The position numbers and the translations under genes are program-made. The notes beneath the pieces were generated by a model. The model worked only from the letters and a program-made list of their open reading frames with translations, searched no databases and was not told the origin of the DNA. A DNA stretch of 64,000 nt from Azospirillum thermophilum. GTDB lineage: Bacteria; Pseudomonadota; Alphaproteobacteria; Azospirillales; Azospirillaceae. Below are positions 19,120 through 27,993 of this stretch, one piece after another. Each line of letters opens with the position of its first letter. Positions within the stretch are counted from its first letter, which is position 1. Location of the stretch: positions 537,001 to 601,000 of the forward strand of contig NZ_CP029353.1 of NCBI RefSeq assembly GCF_003130795.1, in the 5' to 3' direction.

Positions 19120-20280
19120 TCAGCCGACCGCGCGCCGTTTCGGACGGAGCGCGGCGGCCGGGGTGGGCAGCGGGCCGGCGATGCGGTCGAGCACCGCTTC
19201 GAAGCCGGCCTCCGCCGCCTCGTGGGCGACGCGGGCGCGGGTCAGCGCCTGCTCCGCCGCCATCGCCAGGGCGTCGCGGTCGGTCGCCCAGCGCGTCAGC
19301 ACCGGCAGCGCCGCCTTGACGAAGTCCGACCCTTGCGGGACGAGGCCGCCGCGCGGGATGTCGCTGCCGATGCAGCCGCGGTCATAGGCCAGCACCGGCA
19401 CGCCGGCGGCCATCGCCTCGAACAGCACCAGCGGCTGCGCCTCGTTCCGGTAGCGGGTCGGGAAGACGAAGACGTCGATGTCGCGGTAGAAGGCCTCCTT
19501 GTCCGCACCGCCCACCGGACCGCGATAGTCCACCGTGCCGTCGAAGGCGATCAGGCCGCCGGCGATCTGGGCATTGTCCCCCTGCTTCAGGCCGGGGCCG
19601 GCCAGCACCAGCTTCGCGTCGATCCCCTCCACCTGCAGGGCGCGCAGCAGGGTGAAGACGGTGTCCAGCCCCTTGTCGTCGCACAGGTTCGACAGGTGGC
19701 CGATGCGCAGCGGCCCGTCGACGGACGGGCGGGGCTGCGCGGCCGGCGGGGTGAAGATGGCGTTGGACATGGTCATGCAGGTCCGCGCCGCCGGATAGGT
19801 CTTCTGGAAGCGCATCTGCATGGCCGGGCAGAGCATCACATGGGTGCAGTCCGGCCCCGCCACCTGGGTCAGCAGGCGCATCCGCCAGGTCGGCCGGGTG
19901 ATGGTGGCGAAGGAATGATGGTGCAGCACCCGCTCGTAGCCGAACAGCCGGGCGGTGCCGGCGATGGCGGCGGTATAGAGCGTGCCCCAGCCGGCATCGA
20001 CCGGCATGTAGAGCCGGCGGTCCCGCTGCGCCTCCCCGCCGGACAGCCGTCCGGAGGCGATGCGGCCCATGGTGGACAGGACCTTCATCGCCTTCAGGAC
20101 GTGGTAGCGCAGTCCGCCGCCGTTCCAGCCCGGCGACAGGTCCGCCACCTCGACGATGCTGGTCCCGCGCTCGCGCAGGCGGTCCAGCACGAGGGCGGTC
20201 ACCCGGCTCATGCCGTCCGTCGGGGGCGGCAGCCGGCCGGAGACCAGGACGTGCGGCGGCAGGGTTCGGCGTTCCATCAT
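19120..20280 (-). CDS. family 1/4 glycosyltransferase
   Basis: A 386-residue GT-B enzyme and the last gene of the polysaccharide series. The start VLVSGRLPPPTDGMSRVTAL resembles the N-terminal Rossmann domain. The C-terminal donor-binding domain has LRIGHLSNLCDDKGLDTVF and VFVFPTRYRNEAQPLVLFEA, then MAAGVPVLAYDRG, the conserved E-x7-E-like motif of GT4. The first of two adjacent ATGs overlaps the upstream stop by one base, supporting translational coupling. Acceptor and donor sugars are unknown. It is cytoplasmic. Confidence 0.87.
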   Translation of the reverse strand: MMERRTLPPHVLVSGRLPPPTDGMSRVTALVLDRLRERGTSIVEVADLSPGWNGGGLRYHVLKAMKVLSTMGRIASGRLSGGEAQRDRRLYMPVDAGWGTLYTAAIAGTARLFGYERVLHHHSFATITRPTWRMRLLTQVAGPDCTHVMLCPAMQMRFQKTYPAARTCMTMSNAIFTPPAAQPRPSVDGPLRIGHLSNLCDDKGLDTVFTLLRALQVEGIDAKLVLAGPGLKQGDNAQIAGGLIAFDGTVDYRGPVGGADKEAFYRDIDVFVFPTRYRNEAQPLVLFEAMAAGVPVLAYDRGCIGSDIPRGGLVPQGSDFVKAALPVLTRWATDRDALAMAAEQALTRARVAHEAAEAGFEAVLDRIAGPLPTPAAALRPKRRAVG

Positions 20281-21485
20281 CACCCCTCGCTTCCCCGCAG
20301 CACCGCGCCGCCGGCGGCATCGCCGGCCGGCACCGGGCGGGCACCCAGCGACGCCAGCGCCTTCTCCACCGCCTCGGCGAAGAAATCGGCATCGGCCAGC
20401 GCCTGGAACGGCCGTCCGTTGAGGCTGAGCCGGCGCCACTCCGCCTCGTCCCCCGCCACCGACAGCATATGGCGGGCGAGCCCCTCGGGATTGTCCGGCT
20501 CCACGATGTGGCCGTTCAGCCCGCTGCGGATCAGCACGTCGCGGGCGCCGCACTGGTCGGACAGGATGGTCGGCACGCCCATCGCCAGCGCCTCGTTCAC
20601 CACCAGCCCGAACTGCTCCTCGACGGACGGCAGCAGCAGGCAGAGGGTGGAGCCCAGCGTCTGCGCGATGCCGTCCGCCTGCAGGAAGCCGCGGAAGATG
20701 ATCTTGCCGTCCAGCCCGCGCTTGGTCACCTCGGCCCGCAGCTCGGCCTCCAGCGGGCCGGAGCCGCAGAGGTGCAGCGGCCGCGCCGTCTCGCCGGCCA
20801 GCTTCCGGTAGGTGTCGTAGGCCTCCACCGCGCGGAAGAGGTTCTTCTTCGGCACGAAGCGGGCGATGATCGTGAAGTGGCGCTCGGCGAAGGGCACGCC
20901 GCCCGGCGCCGGCTCCATTCCCGACAGGCGGCGGATGCGGTCGAGCGACAGCGTGTCGTAGCCGATGAACAGCCGGTCCTTGGGCAGGCCGAGCAGGCGG
21001 AAATAGTCCACCGTCCGGTTGCTGCCGCCGATCGCCGCCTGGTAGGGCGCGTAGAAGACGCTCTTCACCATCTCGCGCCACAGGACGCGCGGCTTGTCGT
21101 CGAACTTCGAGGCGTTCATGTTGATCACCTTGCGGCCGAGCAGCCGCATGGTGATCGCCAGCCCGAAGACGTCCGGATCCTCGTAATGGCAGAGGAAGAC
21201 GTAGCGCGCATTGACGGACCGGCAGGCGCGCAGCAGCGCCCGGTAGACGGTCAGGCTGGAGAAGTCCGACTTCGATTTGCCGGGGAACAGGGTGATCTTG
21301 CGGAAATTCTGGCCGGACCCGGTCGAGTCCCAGGCGTAGGTGTGCGACTTCGATCCCACTTCCAGCCCGACCACGTCATAGAGGTGGCCAAGCCGCCGGC
21401 CGACCGCCTCCAGCCGGTCCATGTGGTAGGGCCCGAACATCTCCCAACTGAAGACGAGCGTCGGCTTGGCGTTCGCATCCGTCAT
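20280..21485 (-). CDS. family 4 glycosyltransferase
   Basis: A 401-residue GT-B enzyme. The C-terminal half shows FTIIARFVPKKNLFRAVEAY, PLHLCGSGPLEAELR, GKIIFRGFLQ and the signature SVEEQFGLVVNEALAMGVPT with GARDVLIRSGLNGHIVEPDN. The N-terminal half is more divergent, as expected for the acceptor domain. It overlaps the upstream gene by four bases (ATGA) and the downstream gene by one, so the three glycosyltransferases are tightly coupled. It probably adds one sugar of the repeat unit at the inner face of the membrane. Confidence 0.88.
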   Translation of the reverse strand: MTDANAKPTLVFSWEMFGPYHMDRLEAVGRRLGHLYDVVGLEVGSKSHTYAWDSTGSGQNFRKITLFPGKSKSDFSSLTVYRALLRACRSVNARYVFLCHYEDPDVFGLAITMRLLGRKVINMNASKFDDKPRVLWREMVKSVFYAPYQAAIGGSNRTVDYFRLLGLPKDRLFIGYDTLSLDRIRRLSGMEPAPGGVPFAERHFTIIARFVPKKNLFRAVEAYDTYRKLAGETARPLHLCGSGPLEAELRAEVTKRGLDGKIIFRGFLQADGIAQTLGSTLCLLLPSVEEQFGLVVNEALAMGVPTILSDQCGARDVLIRSGLNGHIVEPDNPEGLARHMLSVAGDEAEWRRLSLNGRPFQALADADFFAEAVEKALASLGARPVPAGDAAGGAVLRGSEG

Positions 21486-22747
21486 CCACGGTCTCCGACA
21501 AGCAGTTTGGCGTAACGGTCGAGCGCGACCTGCCGACTGGCGTTCTCCTCGACCCAGGTCCGGCCACGGCGGCCCATCGCGATGCGGCGGTCGGGATCGT
21601 TCAGCAGCGACGCCACCGCCTCGGCCATCGCGCGCGGCTCGTCCGGCGGGGTGGTGAGGAAGGCGCCGATCTGCCCTTCCAGCACGGAGAGCGCCGAGCC
21701 GGGCAGGCAGGTGGCGACGAAGGGGCGGCCCGACGACAGGATGGTGACCGCCTTGCCGGGCATGGCGAAGGCGGCCCCCTCCGGCCGCTGCGGGACGAGA
21801 TGCACGTCGCCCTCGGCCATCGCCTCGTTCAGCTTCTCCTTGGGCGCCAGCGGGCTGAACTGCACGTTGGCGAGGCCCATCTCGCGGGTCTTGGCCTTCA
21901 GCTCCTCCTCGATGCCGCCCTGGCCGCGCAGCAGCACGCGGGCCTCGGGCGCCAGCCCGCGCAGGTGGGCGGCCATGTCCAGAACCTGGTCCAGCCCCTG
22001 CTTGCGCGCGAAGGCGCCGCTGTAGAGGACGGTCGGCGGCTGGCCGTCCGGGCGGGGCAGGGGATGCACGGCGTCGGCGTCGACATGCGGCGGGATCACC
22101 GTGATGGGGCGGGTGACCCCCAGCTCGCGCAGCACCTCGCGCATCGGCTCCGACAGCACCACGATGCCGTCGGCACGGTTCAGCGCCGTGCGCTCGATGG
22201 CGCGGATGGCCTTGAGCGCCGCACCGCCGCCCATGCCGAGCGCTCCCGCCAGTCCCGACTGGATGTCGTGGACGATGGCGATGTGGCGCCCGCCGGGAGC
22301 CCGGAAGCGGTCGGCCATCGCGACGCTGAAGATGGAGGGGCAGAGCGACAGGACGGCGGCATGCCGGCTCACCCGGCCGCGCATCAGCGCGGCGGCGAAG
22401 CCCGCATGCAGCACCCCTTCATGGATCAGCCGCGCCTTCATCCCGCCGCCGGCCGGCGGGATGGTCGGCAGCCGCTCGATCGTCACGCCGGCGACGACGG
22501 TGCGGTCCTGGTTGCCGTCGGCGTAGCCGTCATAGACCTTGGCCCCGGGATAGTTGGGGCGGGCGGTCAGCACGGTCGTCTCCGTCCCCGCCGCCGCGAA
22601 GGCGGTGGCGAGGTCGGTCATCATCGGGGCGCTTCCCGCCGGTTCCGGCCAGTAGCTCTGCGCCACCAGCAGGACGCGCGGCGGCAGGGCGGACGGCCGT
22701 GCGGCGGGTCCGTCCGGCCGCCGCACGGCGAAGCTGTCGTCCGGCAT
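21482..22747 (-). CDS. WcaI-like family 4 glycosyltransferase
   Basis: A 421-residue GT-B enzyme read from the ATG at 22747. The N-terminal part VLLVAQSYWPEPAGSAPMMT, then TTVLTARPNYPGAKVYDGYA, strongly resembles colanic-acid WcaI-type fucosyl/mannosyl transferases. Later motifs are VLYSGAFARKQGLDQVLDMA and VHLVPQRPEGAAFAMPGKAV. It sits five bases after the GDP-fucose synthase stop, so a fucosyltransferase role is an attractive inference. It is translationally coupled (ATGA) to the next gene. Confidence 0.85.
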   Translation of the reverse strand: MPDDSFAVRRPDGPAARPSALPPRVLLVAQSYWPEPAGSAPMMTDLATAFAAAGTETTVLTARPNYPGAKVYDGYADGNQDRTVVAGVTIERLPTIPPAGGGMKARLIHEGVLHAGFAAALMRGRVSRHAAVLSLCPSIFSVAMADRFRAPGGRHIAIVHDIQSGLAGALGMGGGAALKAIRAIERTALNRADGIVVLSEPMREVLRELGVTRPITVIPPHVDADAVHPLPRPDGQPPTVLYSGAFARKQGLDQVLDMAAHLRGLAPEARVLLRGQGGIEEELKAKTREMGLANVQFSPLAPKEKLNEAMAEGDVHLVPQRPEGAAFAMPGKAVTILSSGRPFVATCLPGSALSVLEGQIGAFLTTPPDEPRAMAEAVASLLNDPDRRIAMGRRGRTWVEENASRQVALDRYAKLLVGDRG

Positions 22748-22752
22748 CACCG

Positions 22753-23736
22753 TTACTCCGCCGCCTGCGTCGACCGGGCGGGCGTCTCCGGCGCCGTCCT
22801 GGCGCCGTTCGCCAGGAACCACTCGTAGGAGCGGCGCACCCCCTCCTCCAGCGAGACCTTCGGCCGCCAGCCGGTGGCGAACAGACGCGACACGTCCATC
22901 AGCTTGCGCGGGTGGCCGTCGGGCTTGCTCAGGTCGTGGGTCAGCGCCCCCTCGTAGCCGACCGTCCCGCGGATCAGGTTGGCGAGGTCGGCGATGGCGA
23001 TGTCCTCGCCGGGACCGACGTTGATGATGTCCTCGCCGTCATAGCTGTCCATCAGGTGCAGGCAGGCGTCGGCGAGGTCGTCGATGTAGAGGAACTCGCG
23101 CCGCGGCGTGCCGGTGCCCCACAGGGTGACCGACGGCTGACCGTCGATCCTGGCATCGTGGAAGCGCCGGATCAGGCCGGGCAGGACGTGCGAGTTCTCC
23201 GGCTCGTAATGGTCGCCGGGGCCGTAGAGGTTCGACGGCATCGCGCTGATGGCGTTGAAGCCGTACTGGCGCCGGTAGGCCTGGCACATGGTGATGCCGG
23301 CGATCTTGGCGATCGCGTAGGGCTTGTTCGACGGCTCCATGGCGCCGGTCAGCAGGGCCTCCTCCTTCACCGGCTGTTCGGCGAACTTCGGATAGAGGCA
23401 TGAGGAGCCGAGGAACAGGAGCTTCTTCACTCCGCTGCGCCAGGCGGCGTCGATGACGTTCGTCTGGATCAGCAGGTTGTCGCGGATGAAGTCGGCGCTG
23501 AAGCGCTCGTTCGCCAGGATGCCGCCGACCTTGGCGGCGGCAAGGAAGACGTACTCGATCTTCTCGCGGTCGAAGAAGCTCCTGACCGCCGCCTGGTCGG
23601 TGAGGTCGAGCTGCGAGCGGTCGCGCAGGACGAGGTCGGTGCAGCCCGCCTCCGCCAGCCTGCGCAGGATGGCCGACCCGGCAAGGCCCCGGTGGCCGGC
23701 GACGAAGATACGGCTGTTGCGGTCCATGGGCTCCAT
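22753..23736 (-). CDS. fcl: GDP-L-fucose synthase
   Basis: A 327-residue extended SDR enzyme that epimerises and reduces GDP-4-keto-6-deoxy-mannose to GDP-L-fucose. NAD(P) binding is [17 protein letters not shown]. Family-specific motifs are [40 protein letters not shown], the catalytic [12 protein letters not shown] (Tyr-x3-Lys), [19 protein letters not shown] and [15 protein letters not shown]. Two in-frame ATGs lie at 23736 and 23727; the second has better Shine-Dalgarno spacing. The partner enzyme GDP-mannose 4,6-dehydratase is not in this window. Confidence 0.93.
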   Translation of the reverse strand: MEPMDRNSRIFVAGHRGLAGSAILRRLAEAGCTDLVLRDRSQLDLTDQAAVRSFFDREKIEYVFLAAAKVGGILANERFSADFIRDNLLIQTNVIDAAWRSGVKKLLFLGSSCLYPKFAEQPVKEEALLTGAMEPSNKPYAIAKIAGITMCQAYRRQYGFNAISAMPSNLYGPGDHYEPENSHVLPGLIRRFHDARIDGQPSVTLWGTGTPRREFLYIDDLADACLHLMDSYDGEDIINVGPGEDIAIADLANLIRGTVGYEGALTHDLSKPDGHPRKLMDVSRLFATGWRPKVSLEEGVRRSYEWFLANGARTAPETPARSTQAAE

Positions 23737-23755
23737 CTCCCTTTTCCTCGCTGCC

Positions 23756-24754
23756 TTACTCTGCCGCCTGGCCGACCGGGCCGGCCGCGACCGACCGGGT
23801 GCGGGCGGCGTACCAGTCGACGACGCCCGGCAGGCCCTGGGCCAGCGGGATGCGCGGGGTGAAGCCCAGCGCGGTCAGGCGGCTGATGTCGGGGCAGCGG
23901 CGGTCGGTGCCGCCGGGAGCCGGCGGGCCTGCCAACACCTCGGCCTCGCGGCCGAGGCAGGCGACCGTCTGCCGGGCCAGCTCGGCGATCGAGACCTCCT
24001 CCGGGTTGCCGACATGGTAGATGCCGAGATGCTCGCCCCGCTCCACCACCGTCACGATGCCGTCGATGGCGTCGTCGATGTGGACGAAGGCGCGGGTCTG
24101 GCTGCCGTCGCCCTGGATGGGGAAGGGCACGAGGCCGGTCGGCGCCAGGTCGACGGCGGCGACGGCGCGGCGCACGAACTCCGGCACCACATGCTCCCAG
24201 CCCATGTCGGGGCCGTAGACGTTGTGCGGACGGAAGATCGCGACGCGGTCGAAGCCGGTGCGGCCCCAGTTGACCGCCAGCAGCTCGGAGATCAGCTTGG
24301 AGCCGCCGTAGCTGTAGCGGGCGTTCAGCACGTCCGGCACGACCAGCGGGACGTCCTCCGGGGTCGGGATCGCCGGCGGGGTCTGGTAGGCCTCGGAGGA
24401 GGAGGCGACGACGAGGTTGCCGACGCCGTTGGCGCGGCAGGCGTCCAGCACGTTCAGCATGCCGCGCACGCCGACGTCCAGCACCACCTCGGGCTTCTCG
24501 TAGAAGTGCTTGGTGCCGTTGACGGCGGCGAGGTGGAGGACGCTGTCGACCCCCTTCACGGCCTTCGACACGGCGTCGGCGTCGCGGATGTCGCCCTGGA
24601 CGAACTCCACGGCCTCCAGCACGTCATGCAGACGGCCGGTGTGGCCGCGCGAGTTGTCGTCGAGCACGCGCACCTTGTGGCCGTCGCGCACCAGGCGACG
24701 CACCAGGGCCGCGCCGATGAACCCGCTGCCGCCCGTGACGAGATAGTGAGTCAT
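23756..24754 (-). CDS. NAD-dependent epimerase/dehydratase
   Basis: A 332-residue extended SDR protein. The Rossmann motif is [19 protein letters not shown]. The active-site region has [12 protein letters not shown] and Tyr-x3-Lys within [15 protein letters not shown], then the substrate loop [20 protein letters not shown]. It acts on a nucleotide sugar, either as a 4-epimerase or a dehydratase; the exact reaction is not determinable. It lies between the damaged dehydrogenase and GDP-fucose synthase with short gaps, so it is part of the same polysaccharide operon. A GDP- or UDP-hexose substrate is an inference. Confidence 0.88.
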   Translation of the reverse strand: MTHYLVTGGSGFIGAALVRRLVRDGHKVRVLDDNSRGHTGRLHDVLEAVEFVQGDIRDADAVSKAVKGVDSVLHLAAVNGTKHFYEKPEVVLDVGVRGMLNVLDACRANGVGNLVVASSSEAYQTPPAIPTPEDVPLVVPDVLNARYSYGGSKLISELLAVNWGRTGFDRVAIFRPHNVYGPDMGWEHVVPEFVRRAVAAVDLAPTGLVPFPIQGDGSQTRAFVHIDDAIDGIVTVVERGEHLGIYHVGNPEEVSIAELARQTVACLGREAEVLAGPPAPGGTDRRCPDISRLTALGFTPRIPLAQGLPGVVDWYAARTRSVAAGPVGQAAE

Positions 24755-24801
24755 AATCTCCAAACCCTTCTTGTTCCTGGAACTTTTCCCGCCGAACCCG
24801 G

Positions 24802-25569
24802 TCAGGCGACATGCGCGAAGCGCGCCGCCCCGTGGCTGCCCAGCGCCACGTAGGCGGTGCCGTCCGGCAGGTCCACGTCGCGGCTGTTGAAGTTGTTCCA
24901 GAAGTCGTAGATCACGCCCGGCCGGTCCATGCGGTCCGCCAGATCGGGCAGCGGCATGGAGGTGAAGACCGGGTGGTTGTTCAGGATGACCGCCAGATTG
25001 GCGCCCGACACGGCCTCCGCCATGCTCGGCGCCGGCTCCAGCCCGAAGGAGCGGATGTCCTCCGGCGTGACGACGGCGTCGAAGCCGCGCCAGCGGGCGT
25101 TGGGGAAGCGGGTGCGCAGCTCGTCGAAGACCGGCTTGGCCATGGTGCCGCGCAGGTCGTCGGTCGCCGGCCGCCCCTTGAAGGCCAGACCCATCAGGCT
25201 GATGGTCGGCTGCCTGGGGAAGCCCTGCATGGAGTTGGCGAGGCGTCCGAGGAACTCCGCCACCTCGATCGGCTGGGTTTCGTTGATGCGGCGGCCGGCG
25301 GCGGTGATCGGCATGTCGACGCCGAAGGCGCTCGCCGCCTCGATCAGGATGTGCGGGTCCTTCTCCAGGCAGGGGCCGCCCACCGGGCCCGGCAGCGGCA
25401 GGTTGGTGCGCGGGTAGCCGAGCTTGCCGGCGCGCGCGACCTCGACGGCCGAGATCTCCATGGCGTTGCACAGCCGTGCGATCTCGTTGGAGAAGGCGAA
25501 GGTGACGTCGCGGTAGGTGTTGTCGACCAGCTTGATCAGTTCCGCCGTCTCCAGCGTCGAGACCTTCAC
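24802..25569 (-). CDS. nucleotide-sugar dehydrogenase, C-terminal part (frameshifted gene)
   Basis: A 255-codon frame holding the middle and C-terminal domains of a UDP-sugar 6-dehydrogenase of the WecC/UDP-ManNAc type: STLETAELIKLVDNTYRDVT, NLPLPGPVGGPCLEKDPHIL, ISLMGLAFKGRPATDDLRGT and the final nucleotide-binding domain. The catalytic cysteine is in GGPCLEKDP. It can begin only at a GTG (25569) lying inside what should be continuous coding sequence, and it overlaps the stop of the N-terminal part by four bases. Restoring one base near 25577-25579 joins the halves into about 450 residues, the normal family size. Alone it lacks the NAD-binding domain and would be inactive. Confidence 0.8.
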   Translation of the reverse strand: MKVSTLETAELIKLVDNTYRDVTFAFSNEIARLCNAMEISAVEVARAGKLGYPRTNLPLPGPVGGPCLEKDPHILIEAASAFGVDMPITAAGRRINETQPIEVAEFLGRLANSMQGFPRQPTISLMGLAFKGRPATDDLRGTMAKPVFDELRTRFPNARWRGFDAVVTPEDIRSFGLEPAPSMAEAVSGANLAVILNNHPVFTSMPLPDLADRMDRPGVIYDFWNNFNSRDVDLPDGTAYVALGSHGAARFAHVA

Positions 25570-26156
25570 GGTGGTCGGGTGAGGAAGCCGAAGATCTGGG
25601 CGGCGCGGGTGGCCACCTCCATGCTCTCGGCCCCGATGATCTGGGGAAGCTGGTTCAGCTCGATCAGCGCCTGGCCTTCCAGGGTGCGCTCCGGGCAGAA
25701 GGCGATGTCGAAGCGCTTGCCGGTGGCGCGCAGGATCGGCGCCACGATGTTGCGGGTGGTGCCGAGCTTGACCGTCGAGCGCAGGATGACGAGGTCGCCG
25801 TCATTCAGGCAGGCGGCCACCTGGCGGGTCGCGGCCTCGATCATGTCGGTGCGCACATGGCCGTCCTTGGCGAGCGGCGTGCCGACCGTGATGATGTAGA
25901 CGCTCGACGTCTCGCAGCCCTCATGGCTGTCGGAGAAGGTGAAGCGCCCCCGCGCCGTCACATGGCGCAGCTTCTCGGTGAGGCCGGGTTCGTGGAAGTG
26001 GGGGATGCCCTTGCCCAGCTTGTCCAGCACGTCGCGCCGGATCTCGACACCGTGCACCTGGAAGCCGGCGTCCGCCATGGCGACCGCGAGCGTCAGCCCG
26101 ACATAGCCAAGGCCGAGGACGCAGACGTTGCGGTCGGTGAAAGTCTTGGGAAGCAT
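25566..26156 (-). CDS. nucleotide-sugar dehydrogenase, N-terminal part (frameshifted gene)
   Basis: A 196-residue frame with the NAD-binding domain VCVLGLGYVGLTLAVAMADA and the YIITVGTPL, ILRSTVKLGTTRNIV, FCPERTLEGQALIEL and LPQIIGA motifs of nucleotide-sugar dehydrogenases, which oxidise C6 of UDP- or GDP-sugars to a uronate. It stops after FGFLTRPP, where the family expects something like LTPTTVKVS. A missing C in a CCCC run (minus strand) explains both the PP ending and the other frame. The intact enzyme would supply an acidic sugar to the polysaccharide. Sequencing error and real pseudogene are both possible. Confidence 0.8.
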   Translation of the reverse strand: MLPKTFTDRNVCVLGLGYVGLTLAVAMADAGFQVHGVEIRRDVLDKLGKGIPHFHEPGLTEKLRHVTARGRFTFSDSHEGCETSSVYIITVGTPLAKDGHVRTDMIEAATRQVAACLNDGDLVILRSTVKLGTTRNIVAPILRATGKRFDIAFCPERTLEGQALIELNQLPQIIGAESMEVATRAAQIFGFLTRPP

Positions 26157-26181
26157 AGTCGTTCGATCCTGCCTCTGTTGG

Positions 26182-26400
26182 TCAGCCGTCGATCAACGAG
26201 CGCATAGTCCAGAGAAATGACCCGCCTCGCCTGCGATGGACCGACTCCGAACGCCGGTTGTATGCGAAGGTTCCGGGTCTCGTTAGTGACGGGAAAGGGG
26301 AGCGGAGGTATTCATTCGAGGGGTCCGACTCTCCTTGATCCCCGTCTGGTGATACTTCGGAAATGGTGCGCTGCATCATTCGGGTGAGGATGGCCGTCAT
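26182..26400 (-). CDS. possible small ORF (72 aa) downstream of the flippase
   Basis: The ATG at 26400 overlaps the flippase stop (ATGA), opening a 72-residue frame (MTAILTRMMQRTISEVSPDG, then a Ser/Arg-rich remainder). No domain, signal or membrane segment is seen. Third-codon-position GC is clearly lower than in neighbouring genes, which argues against a conserved gene, while the overlap argues weakly for translation. It fills most of the 240-bp gap between the flippase and dehydrogenase genes. Confidence 0.25.
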   Translation of the reverse strand: MTAILTRMMQRTISEVSPDGDQGESDPSNEYLRSPFPSLTRPGTFAYNRRSESVHRRRGGSFLWTMRSLIDG

Positions 26401-27839
26401 GCCGTCACCCCTTTCAGCCGGCGCAGGCGGGCCGGCCGGATCAGGCCGGTCAGCACGGCCATCGCCCCATAGATCCCGACGATGACGATGCCGCCGCCGA
26501 GAACGGTGAGCAGGGCGTGGGGCTGCGCATCCTCCGGGATCGCCCGCTCCAGCGCGCCCCAGCCGCCCATGGCGACCAGCGCGCAGAGCAGGGCCCGCCC
26601 GGCGATGCCGCCATAGAGCCGCCCGACCGCCTTGCGGTGGTGCCAGGCCATGCCGGCGGTGGAGGCGACGACCGACGCCACCGTCGCGACGGCCGCGCCC
26701 TCGATCCCGTAGCGCGGGATCAGGACGACGTTCAGCGCCGCATTGACCGCGCCGCCGCCGAGGATGGCGGCCATGTAGGCGGTCTGCCGGTGCCACAGCA
26801 TCAGCGGGTTGCCCAGCACCATGTTCAGGTAGGTCAGCGCCGTCGCCACCATCAGCAGCCGCAGCGCGTCGGTGGCCGGGGCGTAGTCCGGACCGAACAG
26901 CAGCGCCACGATGGCCGGGGCGAGCGCCAGCCCGCCGGCGGCCACCAGGAAGCCGGCCGACAGCATGGCGGTGGCGAAATCCTCCATCCGCCGCCGCACC
27001 AGGCCGCTGTCGCCATAGGCGGCGGCGAGCTGCGGCAGGAAGGCGTTCATGACGATGTGGCCGGCCGTGCAGGACAGCACATAGACCCGCACGGCCGAGC
27101 TGTACCAGCCGACCTCGCCCTCGCTGCGCAGGAAGCCCAGCATCACGAGGTCGAGGTGCGAGAAGACCGCCCAGGCGAAGGCGCTGACCGCCATCGGGGC
27201 GGCCGGGCGCAGGATGGCGCCCCAGGCCTTCAGGTCCACCCGCGGGCGCAGCCGGCCGAAGTCGCGGTGGAAGCGCGCCAGCATCAGCGCGGCATTGATG
27301 ACCAGAGAGCCGGCGGTGATGCCGGCGGCGATCGGCGCATCCTCCGGCCCGCGCACCAGCAGAAGGACCAGCACCATGCTGCCGAGCGAGGTGCCGATCT
27401 CGCGCGAGGCGATGACGCCCATCCGCTCCGTCGCCTGATAGACGAAGTCGAGCACCAGCGCGTTGCCGAGGAGCTGGACCGCCTGGACCAGCAGCACCGT
27501 CCTGACCAGGGCCGACTTGTCGAGGGTCAGCACGAAGGCGGCATAGGCGGTGCCGACGACGACCGCCAGCAGGACGCGCAGGGTCAGCACATGTTCGGCC
27601 AGCACCGTCACCTGGGCGCGGTCGCGGGCGATCTCGCGCACCGCGTAGGTGGACAGGCCGAGATTGACGAACAGCGCCGCCCAGGCCATCAGCGAGGTGC
27701 CGAAGCCCAGCACGCCGAAGCTCTCCGGTCCCAGTACGCGCGCCGTCCATGCGGCGGTCACCAGGGCGCCCAGCAGCGTGGCGGCCTTGGCGACCGCGAG
27801 CGCGCGGATGTTGAGGAGAAGGCGGCGTCCGGCGGTCAT
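26397..27839 (-). CDS. Wzx-like polysaccharide flippase
   Basis: A 480-residue MATE/MOP-superfamily membrane protein with about 12-14 hydrophobic helices. The start ALAVAKAATLLGALVTAAWT, then ARVLGPESFGVLGFGTSLMA, is typical of oligosaccharide flippases, and VLIPRYGIEGAAVATVASVV lies near the C-terminal third. It would move undecaprenyl-linked repeat units across the inner membrane for the Wzy-like polymerase at 13.3-14.7 kb. It lies between the Wzz/BY-kinase and the sugar genes. Confidence 0.88.
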   Translation of the reverse strand: MTAGRRLLLNIRALAVAKAATLLGALVTAAWTARVLGPESFGVLGFGTSLMAWAALFVNLGLSTYAVREIARDRAQVTVLAEHVLTLRVLLAVVVGTAYAAFVLTLDKSALVRTVLLVQAVQLLGNALVLDFVYQATERMGVIASREIGTSLGSMVLVLLLVRGPEDAPIAAGITAGSLVINAALMLARFHRDFGRLRPRVDLKAWGAILRPAAPMAVSAFAWAVFSHLDLVMLGFLRSEGEVGWYSSAVRVYVLSCTAGHIVMNAFLPQLAAAYGDSGLVRRRMEDFATAMLSAGFLVAAGGLALAPAIVALLFGPDYAPATDALRLLMVATALTYLNMVLGNPLMLWHRQTAYMAAILGGGAVNAALNVVLIPRYGIEGAAVATVASVVASTAGMAWHHRKAVGRLYGGIAGRALLCALVAMGGWGALERAIPEDAQPHALLTVLGGGIVIVGIYGAMAVLTGLIRPARLRRLKGVTA

Positions 27840-27993
27840 GCGATCCTGCGGTCGGCTGGAAGGGCGGTCGGCTGAAAGATTGGCGGGCCTCCCCCCGTCC
27901 CCGATGGGCCTGGGGCCGACGGGGGCGGGGAGGAGACCGGCTGGCGGGGTGGTTGGCGGTACGGCTGGCGCCGGCTGTCAGGTGGCCCGGCTG

